Positions 57,159 to 64,000 of a DNA stretch of 64,000 nucleotides are shown here, one piece after another. The stretch comes from Streptomyces sp. NBC_01216 (GTDB taxonomy: Bacteria > Actinomycetota > Actinomycetes > Streptomycetales > Streptomycetaceae): assembly GCF_035994945.1 (NCBI RefSeq), contig NZ_CP108677.1, positions 2,604,001-2,668,000 of the forward strand, in the 5' to 3' direction. Positions within the stretch are counted from its first letter, which is position 1. Every line of letters begins with the position of its first letter. The translations under genes and the position numbers were made by a program. The notes under the pieces were generated by a model, which was not told the DNA's origin, did no database searches, and worked only from the letters and a program-made list of their open reading frames with translations.

Positions 57159-58595
57159 ATGGCATCTGCATTCGAGTACGCGCCGGCTCCCGAGTCCCGG
57201 TCCGTCGTCGACATCGCTCCCTCCTACGGCCTGTTCATCGACGGCGAGTTCGTCGACGCGGCCGACGGCAAGGTCTTCAAGACCGTCTCCCCCTCCTCCG
57301 AGGAGGTCCTGGCCGAGGTCGCCCAGGCGGGCGCCGAGGACGTCGACCGCGCGGTGAAGGCGGCTCGCAGGGCCTTCGCCACGTGGTCGGCGCTGCCGGG
57401 TTCCGAGCGCGCCAAGTACCTCTTCCGCATCGCCCGGATCATCCAGGAGCGCAGCCGCGAACTGGCCGTCCTGGAGACCCTGGACAACGGCAAGCCGATC
57501 AAGGAGACCCGCGACGCGGACCTCCCGCTGGTCGCCGCGCACTTCTTCTACTACGCGGGCTGGGCCGACAAGCTCGGCCACGCGGGCTACGGCGCCGATC
57601 CCCGCCCGCTGGGCGTGGCCGGCCAGGTCATCCCATGGAACTTCCCCCTCCTCATGCTGGCGTGGAAGATCGCGCCGGCGCTGGCGACGGGCAACACGGT
57701 CGTGCTCAAGCCCGCCGAGACGACCCCGCTGTCCGCCCTGTTCTTCGCGGACATCTGCCGCCAGGCCGGACTTCCCCGGGGCGTCGTCAACATCCTTCCC
57801 GGATACGGGGAGGCCGGCGCCGCGCTGGTCGAGCACCCGGACGTGAACAAGGTCGCCTTCACCGGCTCGACCGCCGTCGGCAAGGCCATCGCCCGCTCGG
57901 TGGCCGGCACCGACAAGAAGGTGACCCTGGAGCTGGGCGGCAAGGGCGCCAACATCGTCTTCGACGACGCCCCCGTCGACCAGGCCGTCGAGGGCATCGT
58001 CAACGGCATCTTCTTCAACCAGGGCCAGGTCTGCTGCGCGGGCTCCCGTCTGCTGGTGCAGGAGTCGGTCCACGACGAGGTGCTCGACTCGCTCAAGAGG
58101 CGGCTGTCGACGCTGCGCCTGGGCGATCCGCTGGACAAGAACACCGACATCGGCGCCATCAACTCGGCCGAGCAGCTCGCCCGGATCACCGCGCTGGTGG
58201 AGAAGGGCGAGGCGGAGGGCGGCGAGCGCTGGTCCCCGTCCTGCGAGCTCCCCTCCGCCGGCTACTGGTTCGCGCCGACCCTCTTCACCCACGTCACCCA
58301 GGCGCACACCATCGCCCGTGACGAGATCTTCGGCCCGGTCCTGTCGGTGCTGACCTTCCGCACCCCGGACGAGGCCGTCGCCAAGGCCAACAACAGCCAG
58401 TACGGCCTGTCGGCCGGTATCTGGACGGAGAAGGGTTCCCGCATCCTCGCGGTCGCGTCCAGGCTCCGGGCCGGTGTCGTCTGGGCCAACACGTTCAACA
58501 AGTTCGACCCGACCTCGCCCTTCGGCGGCTACAAGGAGTCGGGCTTCGGCCGCGAAGGCGGCCGTCACGGTCTGGAGGCCTACCTCGATGTCTGA
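57159..58595 (+). CDS. Aldehyde dehydrogenase, catalytic subunit
   Basis: The 478-aa product is a full ALDH: GQVIPWNFPLLMLAWKIAPA, NAD-binding FTGSTAVGKAIARSVAGTDK, VTLELGGKGANIVFDD with the general-base Glu, NQGQVCCAGSRLL with catalytic Cys, and EIFGPVLSVLTF. It probably oxidises acetaldehyde made by DeoC. ATG 57159 lies five bases after the deoC stop. It overlaps the next gene by eight bases and ends GREGGRHGLEAYLDV. Confidence 0.93.
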   Translation: MASAFEYAPAPESRSVVDIAPSYGLFIDGEFVDAADGKVFKTVSPSSEEVLAEVAQAGAEDVDRAVKAARRAFATWSALPGSERAKYLFRIARIIQERSRELAVLETLDNGKPIKETRDADLPLVAAHFFYYAGWADKLGHAGYGADPRPLGVAGQVIPWNFPLLMLAWKIAPALATGNTVVLKPAETTPLSALFFADICRQAGLPRGVVNILPGYGEAGAALVEHPDVNKVAFTGSTAVGKAIARSVAGTDKKVTLELGGKGANIVFDDAPVDQAVEGIVNGIFFNQGQVCCAGSRLLVQESVHDEVLDSLKRRLSTLRLGDPLDKNTDIGAINSAEQLARITALVEKGEAEGGERWSPSCELPSAGYWFAPTLFTHVTQAHTIARDEIFGPVLSVLTFRTPDEAVAKANNSQYGLSAGIWTEKGSRILAVASRLRAGVVWANTFNKFDPTSPFGGYKESGFGREGGRHGLEAYLDV

Positions 58596-59505
58596 CGGCA
58601 AGGGTTCGAACAGCGGTCCCACCGCGGCGCGTCTGAGCGTCTTCAAGACCTACAAGCTGTACGTCGGGGGCAAGTTCCCCCGTTCCGAGAGCGGCCGGGT
58701 GTACGAGGTGACCGACTCCAAGGGCGAGTGGCTGGCCAACGCGCCGCTCTCCTCCCGCAAGGACGCCCGTGACGCGGTCGTCGCCGCCCGCAAGGCATTC
58801 GGCGGCTGGTCCGGCGCGACCGCGTACAACCGCGGCCAGATCCTCTACCGCGTCGCCGAGATGCTGGAGGGCCGACGCGCCCAGTTCGTCGCCGAGGTGG
58901 CGGACGGGGAGGGCCTGTCGAAGTCCAAGGCGGGCGCCGTCGTCGACGCGGCGATCGACCGCTGGGTCTGGTACGCGGGCTGGACGGACAAGATCGGCCA
59001 GGTCGTCGGCGGGGCCAACCCGGTCGCCGGCCCCTACTTCAACCTCTCGGCGCCCGAACCGACCGGTGTGGTGACGGTCCTGGCCCCGCAGGACTCGTCC
59101 TTCCTCGGGCTCGTCTCGGTGATCGCCCCGGTGATCGCGACCGGCAACACCGCGGTCGTGATCGCCAGCGAGAAGGCACCACTGCCGGCGCTCTCCCTCG
59201 GCGAGGTGCTGGCCACCTCCGACCTGCCGGGCGGCGTCGTCAACATCCTGTCCGGCAGGGCGGCCGAGATGGGCCCGCACCTGGCGAGCCACCAGGACGT
59301 CAACGCGATCGACCTGACGGGCGCGGACGCCGAACTGGCGCGCGAGCTGGAGGTCGCCGCGGCCGACAACCTCAAGCGGGTCCTGCGCCCGCGTGCCGTC
59401 GACTTCGCCGCGGCGCCGGGAACGGACCGCATGACGGCCTTCCTGGAGACGAAGACGGTCTGGCACCCGACGGGATCGCTGGGCGCGAGCGGCTCCTCGT
59501 ACTAG
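58588..59505 (+). CDS. Truncated aldehyde dehydrogenase-like subunit without catalytic domain
   Basis: The 305-aa product has the ALDH N-terminal/NAD-binding half: TYKLYVGGKFPRSESGRVYE, ARDAVVAARKAFGGWSGATA, WYAGWTDKIGQVVGGANPV, VVTVLAPQDSSFLGLVSVIA and a NAD-type helix region NILSGRAAEMGPHLASHQDV. It ends before the ELGGK and catalytic-Cys parts. Its intact reading frame and start overlapping the catalytic subunit argue for a conserved structural or regulatory subunit rather than decay. The pair resembles a split ALDH16, where a second ALDH domain lacks the Cys. A 22-bp hairpin follows. Confidence 0.88.
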   Translation: MSDGKGSNSGPTAARLSVFKTYKLYVGGKFPRSESGRVYEVTDSKGEWLANAPLSSRKDARDAVVAARKAFGGWSGATAYNRGQILYRVAEMLEGRRAQFVAEVADGEGLSKSKAGAVVDAAIDRWVWYAGWTDKIGQVVGGANPVAGPYFNLSAPEPTGVVTVLAPQDSSFLGLVSVIAPVIATGNTAVVIASEKAPLPALSLGEVLATSDLPGGVVNILSGRAAEMGPHLASHQDVNAIDLTGADAELARELEVAAADNLKRVLRPRAVDFAAAPGTDRMTAFLETKTVWHPTGSLGASGSSY

Positions 59506-59550
59506 GGCTGGGCGTGTCGCGAAAGTAGCTCCGTCCGCCCGGAGATCCCC

Positions 59551-59597
59551 CCATGAGCGAGGGGCCCCGGGGTCACCCCGGGGCCCCTCGCTCATGG
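59551..59597. terminator. Bidirectional terminator, 22-bp perfect arms
   Basis: The arms 59551-59572 and 59576-59597 (CCATGAGCGAGGGGCCCCGG... and complement) are perfect with a three-base loop. It separates the deoC operon from the convergent secreted-protein gene. Confidence 0.92.
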
Positions 59598-59660
59598 TGT
59601 GACGCGCGCGGCCCGGTTCCGGACCGCCACGCCTCTCGTCTCGTCCCGGCTCCGGATCGG

Positions 59661-60059
59661 TCAGCCCGGGAGAAGGCCCTGCGTCAGCGGGCCGGCGACG
59701 GGCAGGTCGGCCAGCGCGCCGCCCTGGGTGATCTGGTCCGTCACCAGGTTGGTGCCCACCGGCTTGAAGTCGGCGACCTGGGTGCCGAGGCCGTTCGCGA
59801 GCGGGTCGACGCCGGTGTTGGCCAGCGGGTCGAGCTGCAGCCGCGTCAGTGGGCCCAGGCCGTGTCCGGCCGCCCCGAGCAGCCCCTCGCCGGCCGCTGC
59901 GGCGTCGGTGCGGGTCAGCCCGTCCACCGGCAGCCGGGGGGCCGCCGCCTGGGCGCCCGCCGCCCCCGCGCCGAGCACGGCACCGGCCGCCGTGAGGGTC
60001 AGACCCGCCTTCAGCAGCGCGGTGCGGCGGGAAGTCCGGGATTCTGCGTGACGCGCCAT
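59661..60059 (-). CDS. Small secreted protein, possible Tat substrate
   Basis: The 132-aa product has a twin-arginine-type signal (SRRTALLKAGLTLTAAGAVL, cleavage likely after AQA) and an Ala/Gly/Leu-rich mature part with repeated DPLAN (LDPLANTGVDPLANGLG). No family is recognised. The low complexity and hydrophobicity suggest a surface or structural peptide. ATG 60059 begins a standard signal peptide. It is divergent from the uridine kinase gene. Confidence 0.8.
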   Translation of the reverse strand: MARHAESRTSRRTALLKAGLTLTAAGAVLGAGAAGAQAAAPRLPVDGLTRTDAAAAGEGLLGAAGHGLGPLTRLQLDPLANTGVDPLANGLGTQVADFKPVGTNLVTDQITQGGALADLPVAGPLTQGLLPG

Positions 60060-60186
60060 GACGGTCCTTGTCGCTCGTACGTCGGGTGATCGGATGGGCA
60101 CCGACAGTAGTGGAGGTGTGATGCTCGATACCAACGGCCTCCCTCGGGGGTCCCCTGCGCGGGGGAATGGTTCACACTGGTGTCCC

Positions 60187-60816
60187 GTGAGTTCCCAAGC
60201 GATCCCGACCCGTGTCGTCCTGCTCGCGGGCCCCTCCGGCTCCGGCAAGTCGTCCCTCGCCGCCACCACCGGCCTTCCGGTGCTGCGCCTCGACGACTTC
60301 TACAAGGAGGCCGACGACCCGACGCTGCCGCTGGTCCCGGGCAGTGCCGACATCGACTGGGACTCCCCCGGTTCCTGGGACGCGGACGTCGCCGTCGCGG
60401 CGATCGCGGAACTGTGCGCCACCGGACGGACCGACGTCCCCGTGTACGACATCGCCACCAGCGCGCGGGTGGGCCACGAGACGCTGGACATCGGGCAGCC
60501 GCCGCTGTTCCTCGCCGAGGGGATCTTCGCCGCCGAGATCGTGGCCCGCTGCCAGGCCCTCGGGCTGCTCGCCGACGCGCTGTGCCTGCGCGGCCGGGCT
60601 TCGACGACCTTCCGCCGCCGCCTGCTGCGCGACCTGCGGGAGGGCCGCAAGTCGGTTCCCTTCCTGCTCCGCCGCGGCTGGCGGCTGATGCGCGCCGAAC
60701 GCGCGATCGTGTCCCGCCAGACCGCTCTGGGCGCCCACCCCTGCGCCCGTCAGGAGGCCCTGGGCCGTCTCGCCGCCGCGGCGGCCGACCGGCACCACGC
60801 CCCCGCGGGCCGGTAG
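60187..60816 (+). CDS. Uridine kinase-like P-loop kinase
   Basis: The 209-aa product has Walker A LLAGPSGSGKSSLAATTGLP, the LRLDDFYKEADDPTLP substrate motif with DWDSPGSWD, DVPVYDIATSARVG, and LFLAEGIFAAEIVARC. These are the features of uridine/cytidine kinases, which rescue nucleosides with ATP. GTG 60187 starts the strand before Walker A. Its neighbourhood with PNP and DeoC suits a nucleoside salvage role. Confidence 0.9.
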   Translation: MSSQAIPTRVVLLAGPSGSGKSSLAATTGLPVLRLDDFYKEADDPTLPLVPGSADIDWDSPGSWDADVAVAAIAELCATGRTDVPVYDIATSARVGHETLDIGQPPLFLAEGIFAAEIVARCQALGLLADALCLRGRASTTFRRRLLRDLREGRKSVPFLLRRGWRLMRAERAIVSRQTALGAHPCARQEALGRLAAAAADRHHAPAGR

Positions 60817-61016
60817 CAGCCACCACCGGAGGGAACCCCGCCGGAAGGAGCCGCCCCCGCGGCGCGATACGTCACCGCCGACCGGCACGAGAGAACACGG
60901 AACGAGAGAACACGGAACGGCGGAACGCGGGCCGTACAAGCCCCCCCGGCTTGTCCGACCCGCGCCCTTTTCCCCGTACCCCCGTACGCCCCCCGTGTCC
61001 CCCGTGCCCCCTGCCC

Positions 61017-61751
61017 TCAGGCCACCAGCTCGCCGAAGGACTCCTCCTCGTCACGGCCGAAGCTCAGGACCTCGTCCTCGCGCAGCCGGCGCAGGGAGCG
61101 CCAGATGCTCGACTTCACCGTGCCGACACTGATGTCCAGGATCTCCGCGATCTCCGGGTCCGTACGGCCCTCGTAGTAACGCAGCACCAGCATCGTGCGC
61201 TGGAGCTCGGGCAGCCGGGCGAGGGCCTGCCACAGCACCGCGCGCAGTTCGGTGCCCCGCATCGCGTCCGTGTCGCCCGCCGTCTCCGGCAGCTCCTCCG
61301 TCGGGTACTCGTTGAGCTTCCGACGGCGCCAGGCGCTGATGTGCAGGTTCGTCATGGTGCGGCGCAGATAGCCGCCCACGGCCGCCTTGTCGCTGATCCT
61401 GTCCCAGGCGCGGTACGTCGAGAACAACGCGCTCTGGAGCAGGTCCTCCGCCTCGAAGCGGTCACCGGTGAGGTGGTAGGCGGTGGCGTACAGGGAGGCG
61501 CGACGTTCCTGCACGTAGGCGGTGAAGGCCGCTTCGGCGTTCCCCGTCTCCGGCGGTGTCCGCCGCTCCCCCGTGGCTTCCCCGTACCCCGTCCCCCCGT
61601 CGGCGACGGCCACCATGTACGGCGCCTTCCGCTGACGCCCGACGCCCCGGACGTGCCCCCGCACGTTCACCGCGCCGGACTTCTCGGTGCCTCGTACGTC
61701 GTGGAGACGCGTGACAACTGCGCTTGAGGTGGTGCTGTGCAGTGCGTTCAT
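61017..61751 (-). CDS. sigQ: SigQ, SigE-type ECF sigma factor beside afsQ1
   Basis: The 244-aa product has a long disordered N-terminus of about 70 residues. Sigma region 2 follows (FTAYVQERRASLYATAYHLT, DRFEAEDLLQSALFSTYRAW, AVGGYLRRTMTNLHISAWRR), then region 4 (LPELQRTMLVLRYYEGRTDP, IAEILDISVGTVKSSIWRSL). In S. coelicolor SigQ is controlled by AfsQ1 and modulates antibiotic production. ATG 61751 with GGGGGGCG upstream begins the frame. The gene is divergent from afsQ1 with an AfsQ1-type box between. Confidence 0.92.
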   Translation of the reverse strand: MNALHSTTSSAVVTRLHDVRGTEKSGAVNVRGHVRGVGRQRKAPYMVAVADGGTGYGEATGERRTPPETGNAEAAFTAYVQERRASLYATAYHLTGDRFEAEDLLQSALFSTYRAWDRISDKAAVGGYLRRTMTNLHISAWRRRKLNEYPTEELPETAGDTDAMRGTELRAVLWQALARLPELQRTMLVLRYYEGRTDPEIAEILDISVGTVKSSIWRSLRRLREDEVLSFGRDEEESFGELVA

Positions 61752-61836
61752 CTCGCGCCCCCCGTCGGTTGGAGTCTGCCTCGTTCGGTATGACCAGAAG
61801 CCTGCCCGGCCCACTTCATCGCGGTGTCCGTCGACT

Positions 61837-61852
61837 GTCACAGCCGTGTCAC
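61837..61852. promoter_or_regulatory. AfsQ1-type binding box between sigQ and afsQ1
   Basis: GTCAC (61837-61841), six bases and GTCAC (61848-61852) match the published AfsQ1 consensus GTnAC-N6-GTnAC. It lies 86 bases before the sigQ start and 60 bases before afsQ1. Confidence 0.85.
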
Positions 61853-61911
61853 AGGGCGGGGTGCGACCGCACGGTCGAACTCCGGCGGTGGCATACGACA
61901 GAATGACGCCC

Positions 61912-62589
61912 GTGCCTTTCCTGCTGCTGATCGAGGACGACGACGCCATCCGCACGGCCCTCGAACTCTCCTTGTCACGCCAGGGCCACCGTGTGGCCAC
62001 CGCGGCGACGGGCGAGGACGGCCTCACACTGCTCCGTGAGCAGCGGCCGGACCTGGTCGTGCTGGACGTGATGCTGCCCGGGATCGACGGCTTCGAGGTG
62101 TGCCGGCGCATCCGGCGCACCGACCAGCTGCCGATCATCCTGCTGACCGCGCGCAGCGACGACATCGACGTGGTCGTCGGCCTGGAGTCCGGCGCCGACG
62201 ACTACGTGGTCAAGCCGGTCCAGGGGCGGGTGCTCGACGCCCGGATCCGGGCCGTACTGCGGCGCGGGGAGAGGGAGTCCACGGACTCGGCGACCTTCGG
62301 CTCGCTCGTCATCGACCGTTCGGCGATGACGGTGACGAAGAACGGCGAGGACCTCCAGCTCACCCCGACCGAGCTGCGGCTGCTCCTGGAGCTGAGCCGC
62401 CGGCCCGGACAGGCGCTGTCGCGCCAGCAGTTGCTGCGCCTGGTGTGGGAGCACGACTACCTGGGCGACTCGCGGTTGGTCGACGCCTGTGTGCAGCGGC
62501 TGCGCGCCAAGGTCGAGGACGTGCCGTCCTCGCCCACCCTCATCCGTACCGTGCGCGGTGTCGGCTACCGGCTGGACGTCCCTGCGTGA
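61912..62589 (+). CDS. afsQ1: AfsQ1 response regulator
   Basis: AfsQ1 is an OmpR-type activator of antibiotic genes and nitrogen-related responses. From GTG 61912 the product is 225 aa, equal to S. coelicolor AfsQ1 as I remember it; ATG 61903 would add three residues. The receiver has LLLIEDDDAIRTALELSL, phospho-Asp52 in LVVLDVMLPGIDGF, the LLTAR Thr and the KPV lysine. The winged helix reads LTPTELRLLLELSRRPGQAL, and VRGVGYRLDVP ends the protein. GTGA overlap couples it to afsQ2. Confidence 0.95.
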   Translation: MPFLLLIEDDDAIRTALELSLSRQGHRVATAATGEDGLTLLREQRPDLVVLDVMLPGIDGFEVCRRIRRTDQLPIILLTARSDDIDVVVGLESGADDYVVKPVQGRVLDARIRAVLRRGERESTDSATFGSLVIDRSAMTVTKNGEDLQLTPTELRLLLELSRRPGQALSRQQLLRLVWEHDYLGDSRLVDACVQRLRAKVEDVPSSPTLIRTVRGVGYRLDVPA

Positions 62590-64000
62590 GGAAGGGGATC
62601 TTCGCGGGGCTGCGCTTCACCAGCCTGCGGCTGCGTCTGGTCGTGGTGTTCGCCCTGGTGGCGCTCACCGCGGCCGTGTCCGCCTCGGGCATCGCCTACT
62701 GGCTGAACCGTGAGGCGGTCCTGACCCGGACCCAGGACGGCGCGCTGAACGACTTCCGGCAGGAGATGCAGAACCGGGTGGCGACGCTGCCCCCGCATCC
62801 CACCCAGGACGATCTGCGGCGCGCCGCGGAGCAGATGGCGTCCGGCAGCGCCGGGTACAGCGTGCTGCTGCTCGGCGAGCGGGCGGCGGGCAAGCCGATC
62901 GTCGCGGCCTCCGACCCGGACACCTTCACGCTGGCCGACGTGCCGCGCGAGCTCCAGGTGGCCGTGGAGACCCGGCGGCCGGTGACGGACGCCAACGCGT
63001 ACCCCTACCACCTGTTCTGGCAGCGCACGCAGCGGGGAAAGACGCCGTTCCTGGTCGGCGGGACGAAGATCGACGGCGGCGGTCCGACCGGCTACATGTT
63101 CAAGTCCCTGGACGCCGAGCGGCAGGACCTGAGCTCGCTCGCCTGGTCCCTGGGGATCGCGACCGCGCTCGCCCTGATCGGATCGGCGCTGCTCGCGCAG
63201 GCCGCCGCCACGACCGTGCTGCGGCCGGTGCACCGGCTGGGCGAGGCGGCGAAACGCCTCGGCGAGGGAAAGCTCGACACCCGGCTGAGGGTCTCGGGCA
63301 CCGACGAACTGGCCGATCTGTCGCGGACGTTCAACAGCGCGGCGGAATCCCTGCAGAAGAGGGTCGCGGACATGAGCGCGCGGGAGGAGTCCAGCAGGCG
63401 GTTCGTCGCCGACATGTCGCACGAGCTGCGCACCCCGCTGACCGCGCTGACGGCCGTGACGGAGGTCCTGGAGGACGAGCAGGAGACGCTCGACCCGATG
63501 ATCGCGCCCGCGGTGGCCCTGGTGGTCAGCGAGACCCGACGTCTCAACGACCTGGTGGAGAACCTGATGGAGGTGACCCGCTTCGACGCGGGCACCGCCC
63601 GGCTGGTCCTCGACGACGTCGACGTGGCCGACCAGGTCACGGCGTGCATCGACGCGCGGGCCTGGCTGGACGCGGTGGAGCTGGACGCGGAACGCGGGAT
63701 CGTGGCCCGCCTCGACCCGCGCCGGCTCGACGTGATCCTGGCGAACCTGATCGGCAACGCGCTCAAGCACGGCGGTTCGCCGGTACGGGTGTCGATCCGC
63801 ACCGAGGAGGACGAGTTGGTCATCGCGGTGCGGGATCACGGTCCGGGCATCCCGCAGGAGGTCCTGCCGCACGTCTTCGACCGCTTCTACAAGGCGAGCG
63901 CGTCCCGGCCGCGGTCGGAGGGCTCCGGTCTGGGTCTGTCGATCGCCGTGGAGAACGCGCTGATCCACGGCGGCTCGATCACCGCGGCCAACTCGCCGGA
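62586..64000 (+). CDS. afsQ2: AfsQ2 sensor histidine kinase (3' end outside window)
   Basis: GTG 62586 overlaps the afsQ1 stop, and the frame runs off the window at 64000 (about 471 codons seen). The first membrane segment is LRLVVVFALVALTAAVSASG. An external sensor region (about residues 40-180) and the second segment SLAWSLGIATALALIGSALL follow. HAMP (LRPVHRLGEAAKRLGEGKLD), HisKA with phospho-His in FVADMSHELRTPLTAL, and the ATPase N-box DVILANLIGNALKHGG and G-box DHGPGIPQEV come next, to SEGSGLGLSIAVE. It should phosphorylate AfsQ1. Confidence 0.95.
   Translation, partial: MRKGIFAGLRFTSLRLRLVVVFALVALTAAVSASGIAYWLNREAVLTRTQDGALNDFRQEMQNRVATLPPHPTQDDLRRAAEQMASGSAGYSVLLLGERAAGKPIVAASDPDTFTLADVPRELQVAVETRRPVTDANAYPYHLFWQRTQRGKTPFLVGGTKIDGGGPTGYMFKSLDAERQDLSSLAWSLGIATALALIGSALLAQAAATTVLRPVHRLGEAAKRLGEGKLDTRLRVSGTDELADLSRTFNSAAESLQKRVADMSAREESSRRFVADMSHELRTPLTALTAVTEVLEDEQETLDPMIAPAVALVVSETRRLNDLVENLMEVTRFDAGTARLVLDDVDVADQVTACIDARAWLDAVELDAERGIVARLDPRRLDVILANLIGNALKHGGSPVRVSIRTEEDELVIAVRDHGPGIPQEVLPHVFDRFYKASASRPRSEGSGLGLSIAVENALIHGGSITAANSP

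Overview
The window is high-GC actinobacterial DNA with GTG/TTG starts, dense 4-bp start/stop overlaps and Streptomyces marker genes: a rodlin, mca, afsQ1/afsQ2/sigQ, accA2, pccB/pccE, many DUF397 and XRE-DUF5753 pairs, and a LAETG sortase substrate. It is almost certainly a Streptomyces chromosome. From memory, the conserved genes follow the Streptomyces coelicolor order around SCO4967 (mca) down to SCO4906 (afsQ2), in reverse. No rRNA, tRNA or CRISPR array was seen.

Layout. 1-5.5 kb is an accessory/scar region: a two-gene membrane module of unknown function, fragments of a BREX-2 PglX-like methyltransferase, of a DUF255 thioredoxin-domain protein and of a LuxR-type response regulator, an isolated Uma2 nuclease gene, and one rodlin gene with a very strong terminator. 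5.5-15.1 kb is core: mca and a small membrane protein, a DUF4307 gene, greA, a DrrAB-type exporter, ilvA, a MarR regulator, a sigma-like protein with a coupled membrane peptide, metB and a helical-repeat-like protein.

15.87-24.81 kb is an ~8.9-kb integrated islet. Its large serine integrase sits at the right end, and a 21-bp direct repeat inside msrA marks both ends. The left end supplies a diverged but complete msrA 3' end, so the host enzyme stays intact; the displaced native 3' end survives at the right end, still overlapping its former operon partner. Cargo includes a frameshifted P-loop ATPase, a DUF6879/XRE-DUF5753/DUF397 module, a small zinc-ribbon resolvase with a repeat array beside it, about 0.8 kb of hairpin-rich non-coding DNA and a winged-helix-like protein. 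No replication, transfer or phage structural genes are visible.

24.9-41.4 kb mixes core and accessory genes: a DUF4097 protein, a zinc alcohol dehydrogenase with a divergent XRE regulator, a lipoprotein L,D-transpeptidase, a LAETG protein, hutH, a DinB-family protein, a second XRE/DUF397 module, a GAF-GGDEF protein, an enoyl-CoA hydratase, adenylate cyclase cya and birA. 41.4-48.2 kb is the acyl-CoA carboxylase region: pccB, pccE and accA2 encode carboxylase parts and birA biotinylates AccA2. Between them lie maf, a 42-aa membrane peptide under a 32-bp palindrome, and a TetR gene beside a decayed MFS gene.

48.4-60.8 kb is a nucleoside/deoxyribose catabolism neighbourhood: a DeoR regulator, purine nucleoside phosphorylase, a phosphohexomutase/phosphopentomutase-like enzyme, deoC, two aldehyde dehydrogenase subunits (the second lacking the catalytic half) and uridine kinase. 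An identical 12-bp palindrome stands before the phosphorylase and deoC, suggesting one regulon. 61.0-64.0 kb holds sigQ divergent from afsQ1-afsQ2, with a GTCAC-N6-GTCAC box between them; afsQ2 runs off the window.
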